Shown here: in pieces, positions 53,024 through 61,283 of the stretch | Numbering within the stretch: position 1 is the stretch's first letter | Layout: each line of letters starts with the position of its first letter | Assembly (NCBI GenBank): GCA_013298845.1 | Contig: JAAFJN010000004.1 | Span: 186,001 to 250,000 of the forward strand | DNA: 64,000 nt | Direction: 5' to 3' | Source of the DNA: Chitinophagales bacterium | Lineage (GTDB): Bacteria > Bacteroidota > Bacteroidia > Chitinophagales > Saprospiraceae | The notes under the pieces: model-generated | Seen by the model: only the letters and a program-made list of their open reading frames with translations | Databases searched by the model: none | Told to the model about the DNA's origin: nothing | Made by a program: the position numbers and the translations under genes

Positions 53024-53890
53024 CTACCAGTCGCCGCCGGCGCCGCCACCGCCGAACGACCCGCCACCAAATGATCCACCGCCAAAACCACCGCCGCTAC
53101 CGCCGCCCCAACCACCGCTGGAACCACCGCCGCCACCGATCCACCACGTTCCACCACTTCGCCCCCGACGGGACGGATACGGATCTTCGTAGGTATCGCT
53201 GTCGTTGTTGGTGTACCACCGACCGTTTTTGCGCATTTGGCGCATCCGATAACGGATAATTAGGAAAATAATTAAAAATACAACGAGCACAAACAAAAGG
53301 CCCGCCATATCACCAGTATCATCTTGTTGTGGGTCGCGGACAAATTCGCTGCCCAATTCCAGCATAATATCGTTAATACCGGCATCAATACCCTGATAAT
53401 AACGTTTATCCCGAAAATAAGGCCCCATGGTGTTGCGAATAATTTGCCCGGCCGCAAGGTCGGTCAAACCACCTTCGGCACCGTAACCGGTTGCGATAAA
53501 TACGCCCCGATCGGGTTGTTCCGTTTTAATTAACATCACCACCCCATTATTTTTTTTCTTATCCCCAATTCCCCATTTATTGCCCAATTCAAAAGCGTAA
53601 GAAGCCCGGTCATAATCGCCCAAATCGGGGCGGATCATCACCACAATTTGGGTAGAGGTGCTATCCCAGTAGCGGCGCAACTTGTATTCCAACTGTGATT
53701 TTTCGCTACCCGAAAGCCAACCAGCGTAATCGTGCACGTACACCGCGGGATCGGGCTTGGGCGGGATTACATTACCGCCGGTTTGTGCAGATAACGTATT
53801 GTGCACCAGCAGCAGGGCAATTGCGAGGTACAATCCTCCCAAAATACGCCTGGTAGTCCGCCAAAGGGGGTCAGACGGTTGCTTAACCAT
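53024..53890 (-). CDS. TPM-domain membrane protein with Gly-rich tail (YgcG family)
   Basis: A 288-residue protein: signal peptide ending NTLSAQ, TPM domain (~45-180: VYVHDYAGWLSGSEKSQLEYKL, TQIVVMIRPDLGDYDRASYA, KKNNGVVMLIKTE, RGVFIATGYGAEGGLTD), a membrane helix (~200-222), then a Ser/Gly-rich tail with repeats like GGGSFGGGSFGGGG. The TPM domain faces the periplasm. In other bacteria such proteins go with LemA, and are linked to photosystem repair or envelope stress. The start at 53890 overlaps the preceding TPM gene by 8 bases; 53902 is an alternative. The stop codon abuts a GC-rich repeat. Confidence 0.88.
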   Translation of the reverse strand: MVKQPSDPLWRTTRRILGGLYLAIALLLVHNTLSAQTGGNVIPPKPDPAVYVHDYAGWLSGSEKSQLEYKLRRYWDSTSTQIVVMIRPDLGDYDRASYAFELGNKWGIGDKKKNNGVVMLIKTEQPDRGVFIATGYGAEGGLTDLAAGQIIRNTMGPYFRDKRYYQGIDAGINDIMLELGSEFVRDPQQDDTGDMAGLLFVLVVFLIIFLIIRYRMRQMRKNGRWYTNNDSDTYEDPYPSRRGRSGGTWWIGGGGGSSGGWGGGSGGGFGGGSFGGGSFGGGGAGGDW

Positions 53891-54311
53891 AAATAATGTC
53901 ATTGGGTAGTTCATCGGGGTTGTCGTTCTTGTTGGCAGGGAAATGTTGTTTAAGCACCTTGCCGATTTCACCAATTACTGCGCAGATGCCCTCGCAGGGT
54001 TCGTCCTTTTGAAGGTAACTGCGCAGTAATTGTTTTTCATTTTTCCAAAAAAGTGGACCGGCTTTTTGGTGCATATTGGCATCCCCCCAAATGGCAAACT
54101 GGCGGGATTTATCGGCCAAGTAAATCAACACTGCGTTCCGTTCACGGGTATTGTGCATACCGTTTTGAACAAACAAAGTCGCCGCTCGTTCCAGCGGGTC
54201 GTCGTAATCACAAAATTCTTCGATATACACCCTTATTTCACCCGATGTGTGGCGTTCGGCGGCATAAATGGCCTGCACAATAAGAGATTCTTCTTTTTTG
54301 GAGAAAAACAT
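53883..54311 (-). CDS. Short TPM-domain protein
   Basis: A 142-residue TPM domain without signal peptide (MFFSKKEESLIVQAIYAAERHTSGEIRVYIEEFCDYDDPLERAATLF, AVLIYLADKSRQFAIWGDANMHQKAG). It is probably cytoplasmic or a peripheral partner. It lies 12 bases after lemA and overlaps the longer TPM gene, so the three form one operon. Confidence 0.85.
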   Translation of the reverse strand: MFFSKKEESLIVQAIYAAERHTSGEIRVYIEEFCDYDDPLERAATLFVQNGMHNTRERNAVLIYLADKSRQFAIWGDANMHQKAGPLFWKNEKQLLRSYLQKDEPCEGICAVIGEIGKVLKQHFPANKNDNPDELPNDIIYG

Positions 54312-54323
54312 GGATGATGGCGT

Positions 54324-54920
54324 TTAAAACTTCACCGTAGGTGCTTTTTCGGCACCTTGTTGTGATTGGAAATATGGTTTTGGCGTAAAACCGAACATAC
54401 CGGCAAACAAAGCCATTGGGAAACGACGAATACTGGAATTGTATCCATTCACCGACTCGTTAAAGTTTTTGCGTTCCACGGCAATGCGATTTTCGGTGCC
54501 TTCCAACTGTTTTTGCAAATCCATAAAATTGGCGTTTGCTTTTAAATCCGGGTAACGCTCTACCGATACCAATAACCGGCCCAACGCACTGGAAAGTCCT
54601 TGTTGCGTTTGGTCAAAGTTTTTTAACGACTCCTCGGTCATATTGCTGGGGTCAATCGTTACTGCGGTTGCTTTTGAACGCGCTTCAATAACAGCGGTGA
54701 TGGTTTCTTTTTCAAAATTGGCGTACCCCTGCACGGTGCTGACCAGGTTTGGAATCAAATCGGAGCGTCGCTGGTATTGGTTTTCTACCTGCGACCACGC
54801 TTTTTTTACACCCTCGTCTAAGCCAACGGCGGTATTGTACGAGCCACACATACTGAATACGAGGACAACAACAAGGCCCAAGACAATCAAGGGCATAAAT
54901 TTGCGCAAATCAAAGTTCAT
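54324..54920 (-). CDS. LemA family protein
   Basis: A 198-residue protein with one N-terminal helix (~9-25) and the LemA core: NTAVGLDEGVKKAWSQVENQYQRRSDLIPNLVSTVQGYANFEKETI, then VERYPDLKANANFMDLQKQLEGTENRIAVERKNFNESVNGYN, ending in a short aromatic tail. LemA proteins expose a long helical bundle and occur with TPM proteins, as here. Role unknown in detail. Confidence 0.93.
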   Translation of the reverse strand: MNFDLRKFMPLIVLGLVVVLVFSMCGSYNTAVGLDEGVKKAWSQVENQYQRRSDLIPNLVSTVQGYANFEKETITAVIEARSKATAVTIDPSNMTEESLKNFDQTQQGLSSALGRLLVSVERYPDLKANANFMDLQKQLEGTENRIAVERKNFNESVNGYNSSIRRFPMALFAGMFGFTPKPYFQSQQGAEKAPTVKF

Positions 54921-55017
54921 AATTCGATTTATTTTAAAGTTAAATAGTGGCGTAAAAATAAAAAAAATAGTGCAAACTGCCGCTAAAAATTCGAGGAAGG
55001 AGGGCGTTTACTCTACA

Positions 55018-55488
55018 TTATTCGTTGTGGTACTGCTCGCCGCGCAAAATCGTCATGGCGCGGTACAACTGCTCCAAAAAGAACAAACGCACCATTTGGT
55101 GGGAAAACGTAAGCGAACTGAGGGAAATCTGGGCGTTGGCCCGTTGATAAATATCGGGAGAAAAGCCGAATGCACCACCAATTAAAAATACCATCCGGCG
55201 ACGGGAATCTGAAAGGCGTTGCTCCATCCATTTGGAGAAAGCAACGGAAGTGAATTGTTGCCCCCTTTCATCCAACAGCACCAGATAATCATCGGGTTGC
55301 AATTTGGCCAAAATGAGTTTGGCTTCTTCGTTGCGCATCAGGTTACCGTCGGTGGTTTTGATTTTGGCCGCCGGAATAATCACCATTCCAAAGGGCAGGT
55401 AATGGGTCAGCCTTTTTTCAAAAATAGCCATACCCGTTTCCAGATAAGGCGCACTCGTTTTTCCAATTGCCCACAGTTCGACGCGCAT
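55018..55488 (-). CDS. rlmH: 23S rRNA (pseudouridine-1915-N3)-methyltransferase RlmH
   Basis: A 156-residue SPOUT methyltransferase. MRVELWAIGKTSAPYLETGMAIFEKRL opens it. YLVLLDERGQQFTS, FLIGGAFGFSPD and the C-terminal EQLYRAMTILRGEQYHNE form the SAM knot. It methylates the helix-69 pseudouridine of 23S rRNA on assembled ribosomes. It lies 17 bases downstream of the Nudix-type gene. Confidence 0.96.
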   Translation of the reverse strand: MRVELWAIGKTSAPYLETGMAIFEKRLTHYLPFGMVIIPAAKIKTTDGNLMRNEEAKLILAKLQPDDYLVLLDERGQQFTSVAFSKWMEQRLSDSRRRMVFLIGGAFGFSPDIYQRANAQISLSSLTFSHQMVRLFFLEQLYRAMTILRGEQYHNE

Positions 55489-55505
55489 AAAATTGAAGTA
55501 ACGGT

Positions 55506-56195
55506 TTAAAGATCAAAACTATAGCCCTGCTCCACAAACTGGCGATAACGCTCTTGGTCGAACTGGTATAATTTGGCGGGGCGGTGCGCCACCCCTTCCT
55601 GGGTTTCGTCCAATTCTTCCAATAGGTTCATGGACAGTATTTTTTTGCGGAAATTACGTTTGTCTAATTCGGTTTCTAAAATGGATTCGTACAGTTGTTG
55701 TAATTCGGTAAGGGTAAACTTGGGCGGGAGTAATTCAAAACCAATGGGTGCCATTCGGACCCGGTATTTGAGTTGAATCAGGCAATCGTGCAAAATTTCG
55801 TTGTGGTCGAAAGCCAATTTGTCTAAATGGTGGATATTGTGCCAACTGGCCCGTTGCGCAAAAGAAGCGGGTGTTGGTACAAAATCTTTGGTTTTTACCA
55901 GCGAATAAAAGGCGATGGTAATTACACGACCCAAAGGATGGCGATTCACCGCCCCAAATGCCCGAACTTGTTCCAAATAAACCCCTTTAAGCCCCGTCAA
56001 TTGCTCTAATACCCGTTCGGCGGCCGTTTCCAGATTTTCGTTGGGGTACACCAAATCGCCGGGTAGCGCCCACATGCCTTTGAACGGCGGCGCGCCCCGT
56101 TGAATCAGGAGTACCTTTAAGTCACCTCCGTCAAATCCAAATATGACATTATCTACCGAAAAAGCAGACTTAAAAAAACTATCAACTTCGCTCAT
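55506..56195 (-). CDS. Nudix-winged-helix protein, NrtR-like regulator
   Basis: A 229-residue protein with an N-terminal Nudix fold (SVDNVIFGFDGGDLKVLLIQRGAPPFKGMWALPGD) and a C-terminal winged helix (~150-229: KYRVRMAPIGFELLPPKFTLTELQQLYESIL, LDKRNFRKKILSMNLLEEL, AHRPAKLYQFD). The Nudix box reads LETAAERVLEQLTGL, where catalytic REUxEE would be expected; it is degenerate, so catalysis is doubtful and a repressor sensing an ADP-ribose or sugar-nucleotide ligand is likely. The start at 56195 is supported by the promoter just upstream. Confidence 0.88.
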   Translation of the reverse strand: MSEVDSFFKSAFSVDNVIFGFDGGDLKVLLIQRGAPPFKGMWALPGDLVYPNENLETAAERVLEQLTGLKGVYLEQVRAFGAVNRHPLGRVITIAFYSLVKTKDFVPTPASFAQRASWHNIHHLDKLAFDHNEILHDCLIQLKYRVRMAPIGFELLPPKFTLTELQQLYESILETELDKRNFRKKILSMNLLEELDETQEGVAHRPAKLYQFDQERYRQFVEQGYSFDL

Positions 56196-56237
56196 AGAGT
56201 GTACCGCTAAAAGGGAAAAGGTTTTAATTTGAAAGGC

Positions 56238-56270
56238 CAAATATAGGGTTATTGTATTTTGTACACCAAA
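56238..56270 (-). promoter_or_regulatory. Promoter of the Nudix-regulator/rlmH operon
   Basis: On the minus strand TTTG (56270-56267), about 21 bases of spacer, TATATTTG (56245-56238). The ATG at 56195 lies 42 bases on. The alternative start at 56240 would fall inside the -7 box, so it can be excluded. Confidence 0.6.
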
Positions 56271-56349
56271 TAAAACAATCTCCTTTTTTCGATTTTAAAG
56301 GAATTTTGAAAATTAAATGACTTGCCGGGCGTATATTTTCATTTTTGCC

Positions 56350-56357
56350 TAACTTTG
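56350..56357 (+). promoter_or_regulatory. -7 promoter box of the HU-CCDC81/SPOR gene
   Basis: TAACTTTG fits TAnnTTTG, 25 bases before the ATG at 56383. A TTG at 56323-56325 is 24 bases upstream. Confidence 0.45.
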
Positions 56358-56382
56358 GCCTTTATTTTGCAGTACCCAATAT

Positions 56383-57450
56383 ATGATTTCAGAATTAGCA
56401 CCATATCTAGAGCGCCTTTTGTACACCAATGACTCAGTTGTTTTGCCGGGGTTGGGCGCGTTTGTTTCTCAATCTGCTCCTGCCAGTATAGACTATGCCA
56501 GCAGTACAGTGTCTCCACCCGCCAAAACCCTCACTTTTAACGATAACCTCACCACCGATGACGGTTTGATTACCTACGAACTGGTGCAGGAAAAAGGCAT
56601 TAGCGATCAGGAAGCCAAAGCCTGGGTAGAAGAACGCGTTAATGCCATTGTGCAACAACTCAACCAACGCGAAATTGTGGCACTGCCCGGCATTGGTCGT
56701 TTGTACAAAAATTACGTTCAAAAAGTCCAGTTCCTCCCCGATGCGGCCAATTTCAGCCGTGAAAACTTCGGGTTGCCACCGTTGCAGTTCTCGCCTCTCT
56801 CCCGCTCGCGTGAGGTAGCCGAACCACAACCCGGCAGCGGAACGAACACAACAACTACATCCCCCACTCCCCCACCCGCATCCACCGCAACGCCAACGGC
56901 CCCCGTTGCAAAACCCGCCGCAAACACTGCGTCTCCGGCTACTCCGCCCTCGTTCGACACGCCGCCCCCCGCCAGCCAGCAATGGAAACGTGCGTTGCTT
57001 ATCTTTGGTTTGTTGATCTTATCCGGCGCGCTGGGCTATTATTTCCTCAAAACCCAACGCGAACGCATCAACGCTAAAAGGGATGCCGCCGCCGACAATA
57101 CCGAGCAAATCGCCGAAAACACGCCACAAAACGAGGAACAATCGGCCATGCCGGAAACTACGCCGCCCCCAACAACCAAACCAGAAAAGAATACAACTAC
57201 GCCCGAACCGGCAACGGTAAAGGGTAAAAAATGTATCTTGGTCATCGGGGTATTTAAAGACCCAACGAATATTGCTCGTTTGAAAGATTTACTGCAAAAA
57301 AATGATTTTGAAGTGTATAGCGCAGCCAATGCCAATGGCGCACAAAGCATTGGAGTGCAGTTTAACTACACCAAAGAGGCCGAAATACAGTCTAATTTGG
57401 CCAAATTGCAGCAGTTGACGGGCGAAAAAAATATTCGGGTGAAGAAGTAA
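56383..57450 (+). CDS. HU-CCDC81 and SPOR domain protein
   Basis: A 355-residue protein. Residues ~1-60 and ~60-135 fit the paired HU-like domains of the CCDC81 type (SELAPYLERLLYTNDSVVLPGLGAFVSQ, VQQLNQREIVALPGIGRLYKNY). A Thr/Pro-rich linker (~140-200) precedes one membrane helix (~203-223, ALLIFGLLILSGALGYYF). A second linker leads to a C-terminal SPOR-like domain (~280-355, CILVIGVFKDPTNIARLKDL). It thus links an HU-like cytoplasmic head to a peptidoglycan-binding periplasmic tail. The DNA contact is inference. Confidence 0.85.
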   Translation: MISELAPYLERLLYTNDSVVLPGLGAFVSQSAPASIDYASSTVSPPAKTLTFNDNLTTDDGLITYELVQEKGISDQEAKAWVEERVNAIVQQLNQREIVALPGIGRLYKNYVQKVQFLPDAANFSRENFGLPPLQFSPLSRSREVAEPQPGSGTNTTTTSPTPPPASTATPTAPVAKPAANTASPATPPSFDTPPPASQQWKRALLIFGLLILSGALGYYFLKTQRERINAKRDAAADNTEQIAENTPQNEEQSAMPETTPPPTTKPEKNTTTPEPATVKGKKCILVIGVFKDPTNIARLKDLLQKNDFEVYSAANANGAQSIGVQFNYTKEAEIQSNLAKLQQLTGEKNIRVKK

Positions 57451-57458
57451 AATAAAAT

Positions 57459-58442
57459 TTAAAGTCGGCCCTTTACAACTCCCAACGTACCATCCAACGT
57501 CTCCCGGACTAACCATTTCACCCAAATATCACAGTACCAGTTCATTGGGGTATTGAGGGTATAACGGCCCGTGAGTTCGATTCGGGTACGGCCATTGGGT
57601 AGGTTAAGGAGTTCGTAGGTGTCCTCTAAACCGTAAAAATACCGGCCCCCCACCATCACGTGTTCATCCAATACCGTAGGCGGGATTTTGGCGGGATCCG
57701 TGTGAATATCCAGCACCATCCGGCGTTGGGGTTCATACGTGGTAATGATTTCTTCAAAAACCAAGCCGCGCTCATACATCGCCGTACGGTGACCTCCCAC
57801 TGCCGCCGTATCCAGGGTAGTGTACAAATGACGCGGAAAATCGAGGGTACCGGTTAAAAAACCCCGGGTATCCTGGGGCAATATAGCGGGCATCCGAACC
57901 AATAACGGCCATACCTGTGCCGGCGAAGCATCTACATCTACAAAACAGGTAACCGACGATGACAGGGTCCGCAGGGAACGATCACCCTCGATGGCACCCA
58001 TCACCAACGGCAGTACCAACAGCAGGGACGTTTGTAATTTATCTTTGGAATCCCAATCACTCCAGTCATCCAATGGGGCTGATTCGTCGTTGTTTTTGCG
58101 CTCGCGTGCCAATATGGAATAACGCGCCACTAAACCGCCGATACCGGCCGCCGTTGCAAAAAAGGGATAAATCATGATCCAACAAATAACCCCCTCTACT
58201 GCCAACACAACCGAAACCAATAAAAATACCAAACTGGTCACCCAAGGCAGAAAAAATGCCGACCAGGCACTTTTTATCTTTTCATGGCTGGATAAAGAAA
58301 CCGTCAGGTACCCGGCACAAAAAGGAACCAAGCCCAGAAACGACAGGCTCATAATCCCCATAATGTCCTTTAAAAAACCAAACAGGATGTGTAGGGATAA
58401 AGCGTACAGAGTAACAAAACCAAAAACGAAGGCTATTTTCAT
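57459..58442 (-). CDS. Membrane protein with C-terminal SRPBCC-like domain
   Basis: A 327-residue protein. Four hydrophobic helices lie in residues ~1-115 (KIAFVFGFVTLYALSLHILFG, SFLGLVPFCAGYLTVSL, FFLPWVTSLVFLLVSVVLAV, WIMIYPFFATAAGIGGLV). A fifth is possible near 140. Residues ~155-327 look like a START/SRPBCC ligand-binding domain (SSVTCFVDVDASPAQVWPLLVRMP, YTTLDTAAVGGHRTAMYERGLVFEEIITTYEPQRRMVLDI, NGRTRIELTGRYTLNTPMNWYCDIW). The fusion is unusual and the ligand is unknown. Seven bases separate it from the peptidase gene upstream. Confidence 0.75.
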   Translation of the reverse strand: MKIAFVFGFVTLYALSLHILFGFLKDIMGIMSLSFLGLVPFCAGYLTVSLSSHEKIKSAWSAFFLPWVTSLVFLLVSVVLAVEGVICWIMIYPFFATAAGIGGLVARYSILARERKNNDESAPLDDWSDWDSKDKLQTSLLLVLPLVMGAIEGDRSLRTLSSSVTCFVDVDASPAQVWPLLVRMPAILPQDTRGFLTGTLDFPRHLYTTLDTAAVGGHRTAMYERGLVFEEIITTYEPQRRMVLDIHTDPAKIPPTVLDEHVMVGGRYFYGLEDTYELLNLPNGRTRIELTGRYTLNTPMNWYCDIWVKWLVRETLDGTLGVVKGRL

Positions 58443-58449
58443 GTTGCAA

Positions 58450-59907
58450 TTATTTTTTACGTAAGAATGGAATTCCTTCCGCGTTGACTTTTATTTCAAA
58501 TCCCGCCGGGGCGGTCAGTAATTGGGCCGGAATTAATTCACCCTGCAAAATATGCCTTTCGTGCAAATGACGCACGTTTTGCCCGGTTTCTTTTGACAAA
58601 ACCCGCATCAACTCGTCAAAATGGGTCGAAATACTCCGCTCCGGAAGGCGATACCACGCCAGCAAATCGCGCAGAACCAATTGCAACGAACGTTTTTTAT
58701 TCGACTTTTTTTCAATTAACCGGTCAATGTACCAGGCCAACACAAAACCCCGCAAATAGGGCAATTCGTGCGCCGTTACATCGGTGAAAAAATGTTCCGC
58801 GATAAATGAATTGGGCTGTGTTTTGCCCTCCAAAGTCCATAATCCCGTAAAAAAACGCTCATTCACGACCTGAACAAAATACGCGGAATCCACTAACCCG
58901 CACTGTAACGGTGCCATTAAAGCGCAGTACTCCGTAAAGCCCTCGCTGAACCAGGCCAATTGCATATCATCGGGGGGGCCGCCGTTCCGAATTTCGTTAC
59001 CAATCCAATGGTGCATTAGTTCGTGGTAAAACAACCGCGACAACTCTTCCAGCGTAAAACCCGCTACCGGCGCGGCAAAAGTGACAAATGAATTGATTAA
59101 TCCCGTTCCAACGTAGGTGAGATAACCCGCCTCTTCGGCCATGGGAATAATGGTAACTGAATAAAAAGGAATGTTAACATCGTTCCAATAACCGCGCTGG
59201 CACGATACAATATTGCGCAACGTTTGCACCGCCAAACTATCGCTAAATGCCCACCATTCGCCCCGCATAATGAGGACAACCGGGCGCTCTTGAATAGAAG
59301 TAGTGTAGGTGCGCCAACCCAGCCCTCCCGCGAACAAGGCTTCCAGCCAACGGACATCGGGGCTGTGAAACGAAACCGACTGCGTTGTGTCGGGTACCGG
59401 CCCCAAACTGCAATGTATATCCCATTTGGGCGGAAAGTTTTTCCATTCAAACACCAGTGAATAACCGTCTTGGCTCCACGGTACGGCAAAAATAGCCGCT
59501 CCCAAAGCATAAAAATGATCCGAACCAATGCAGGGATAATATAGCGTACGGAGGTCGGGCTTTTCGCCGGACCACTGTTGTTGGACTTCGTAGGTAATAA
59601 TAACCGGGGCATTGGGCGGGTGTTGCACCACCCAATGAAGTGAATCAGGGCTTTGCACCACCGGATGCCCACTTACACAACGCAGGCGTTTTATGCTCCG
59701 GTACAAATGCCGCGCCGCCCCAAAATGGGACGGTAGCCGAATATCGGTGGTGCCATCGGCTTCGCCGGGGGTTTCTAACCGAACCTGAAGTGCTACCATA
59801 GCACCCGATTGGTTCCAAACGGGGGAAAATGTGTACTGGACTTCGCGCGCGTACCCGCGAAGTCCAATACCAAATAAAAGGAGGATAAATATTAACCTTC
59901 TCTCCAT
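58450..59907 (-). CDS. M61-like zinc aminopeptidase, secreted
   Basis: A 485-residue protein with signal peptide (MERRLIFILLLFGIGLRGYA). The zinc site is HELMH (295-299) with the third ligand Glu322 in WFSEGFTEY, the gluzincin pattern of M1/M61 peptidases. The N-terminal beta domain (VQYTFSPVWNQSGAMVALQV) fits M61 (glycyl aminopeptidase-like). The C-terminal PDZ domain usual in M61 is reduced to about 60 residues (LHERHILQGELIPAQLLTAP). It overlaps the Fe-S gene upstream by 16 bases, so the two are co-translated. Confidence 0.85.
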   Translation of the reverse strand: MERRLIFILLLFGIGLRGYAREVQYTFSPVWNQSGAMVALQVRLETPGEADGTTDIRLPSHFGAARHLYRSIKRLRCVSGHPVVQSPDSLHWVVQHPPNAPVIITYEVQQQWSGEKPDLRTLYYPCIGSDHFYALGAAIFAVPWSQDGYSLVFEWKNFPPKWDIHCSLGPVPDTTQSVSFHSPDVRWLEALFAGGLGWRTYTTSIQERPVVLIMRGEWWAFSDSLAVQTLRNIVSCQRGYWNDVNIPFYSVTIIPMAEEAGYLTYVGTGLINSFVTFAAPVAGFTLEELSRLFYHELMHHWIGNEIRNGGPPDDMQLAWFSEGFTEYCALMAPLQCGLVDSAYFVQVVNERFFTGLWTLEGKTQPNSFIAEHFFTDVTAHELPYLRGFVLAWYIDRLIEKKSNKKRSLQLVLRDLLAWYRLPERSISTHFDELMRVLSKETGQNVRHLHERHILQGELIPAQLLTAPAGFEIKVNAEGIPFLRKK

Positions 59908-61202
59908 GCATCGCGGGCGTCGCTCATGGCCCAGGCCGCACCGTTGTTTTCAATGGCGTTGAACATGGGCATCCATTCGTTGGGTCCGGCGGATTGGGTC
60001 AAAATTTCGTGGCGACGCATCTGGACAATGATATCCAGCGGGTTAATCATTACGGGACACGCTTGCACGCAGGCATTGCAGGTGGTGCAGGCATGGAGTT
60101 CTTCGGGCGTGATATAATCGAACAGCGATTTACCGTCGTTGTAATTTTCTTTGGCTTGTGCACCGCTGTCCAGATTGCGGCCAATTTCTTCGGCGCGGTC
60201 GCGTACATCCATCATTACCTTGCGCGGCGACAGTATTTTGCCCGTTTGGTTAGCCGGACATTCGGCAGTACAACGGCCACATTCGGTGCAAGAGTAAGCG
60301 TCTAAAACATTTTTCCAAGACAAAGAAAAAATGTCGTTGGCCCCAAATTCCGGTATCTCGGTGGAGGCATTGGGGTCGGGCTGATCCAATCCCATCATAA
60401 TGCGCACTTCTTTTTGTACCTCGGGCATATTGTCCATTTGACCCTTGGGCGACAGTTTACTGTACCAGGTATTGGGGAAAGCCAGCAGAATATGAAGGTG
60501 TTTGGAATAGGGTAAATAACACAAGAAACCAAGCACGGTAAACAGGTGCAACCACCAGCCAAAGCGTTCGACTACAATAACGGCACTGGTATCCATTCCT
60601 CCGAATAACAACGGCCCCAACCACGAACTAACGGCAAAAGCCCCCGTGGGGTGGTAGTGCTCGACATTACGCATTTGTAGCACTTTATCGCCACCATTCA
60701 TGCAAAAAATGCCCACAATCAGAACAATTTCGCCCAAAAGAATCAAATTAGCGTCGCGCGTGGGAAAACCTTTGAGTTCCGGTTTTCGGAACCGGCTAAT
60801 ATTGAGCACGTTGCGGCGCACCAAAAAGATAATGGTCGCCACAAAAGCCAACACCGATAACACTTCGATGCTGCTAATGATAAAAGTATAAAAACCACCC
60901 AATGCCGGCGCAAAAAAGCGGTGCGTGCCAAAAACGCCATCCACGGCAATTTCGATCAATTCAATTTGAGTAATCACAAAGGCCACGTAAAGGGCCAGGT
61001 GAAGCACGGCCGGAAGCCAGTTTTGAAACATTTTTTGCTGCCCAAAAGCCACCAGCAACATGGTACGCCAGCGCTCGGAAGGGCGGTCGTTGATGACCTG
61101 ATCTTTGCCCAATAGGATGTTGCGGCGCACTTTACTAAAACCTTTAAAGGCAAACCAACCGCCAGCAGCGGCCACGGCAATAAATATTAGCGACTGTAAC
61201 AT
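59892..61202 (-). CDS. Membrane-bound Fe-S oxidoreductase (HdrC/NarI-like)
   Basis: A 436-residue protein. Five or six membrane helices span ~1-245, with histidines that may hold heme b (AVLHLALYVAF, WWLHLFTVLGF). Two [4Fe-4S] motifs follow: Cys305/308/311/315 (CTECGRCTAEC) and Cys372/375/378/382 (CTTCNACVQAC). This is the N-terminal half of GlpC/heterodisulfide-reductase-type enzymes; the partner CCG-domain protein that usually follows is absent, replaced by the peptidase. It likely shuttles electrons between quinones and an unknown soluble partner. The ATG at 61202 was chosen; the frame opens at 61247. Confidence 0.9.
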   Translation of the reverse strand: MLQSLIFIAVAAAGGWFAFKGFSKVRRNILLGKDQVINDRPSERWRTMLLVAFGQQKMFQNWLPAVLHLALYVAFVITQIELIEIAVDGVFGTHRFFAPALGGFYTFIISSIEVLSVLAFVATIIFLVRRNVLNISRFRKPELKGFPTRDANLILLGEIVLIVGIFCMNGGDKVLQMRNVEHYHPTGAFAVSSWLGPLLFGGMDTSAVIVVERFGWWLHLFTVLGFLCYLPYSKHLHILLAFPNTWYSKLSPKGQMDNMPEVQKEVRIMMGLDQPDPNASTEIPEFGANDIFSLSWKNVLDAYSCTECGRCTAECPANQTGKILSPRKVMMDVRDRAEEIGRNLDSGAQAKENYNDGKSLFDYITPEELHACTTCNACVQACPVMINPLDIIVQMRRHEILTQSAGPNEWMPMFNAIENNGAAWAMSDARDAWREG

Positions 61203-61283
61203 AAAAAATTTTCGATTTGGCTGCAAAGTACAGCGATTATCCCTCACTTTTGCACTTCATTTCTTCTTTTTGAAAAAATCACC

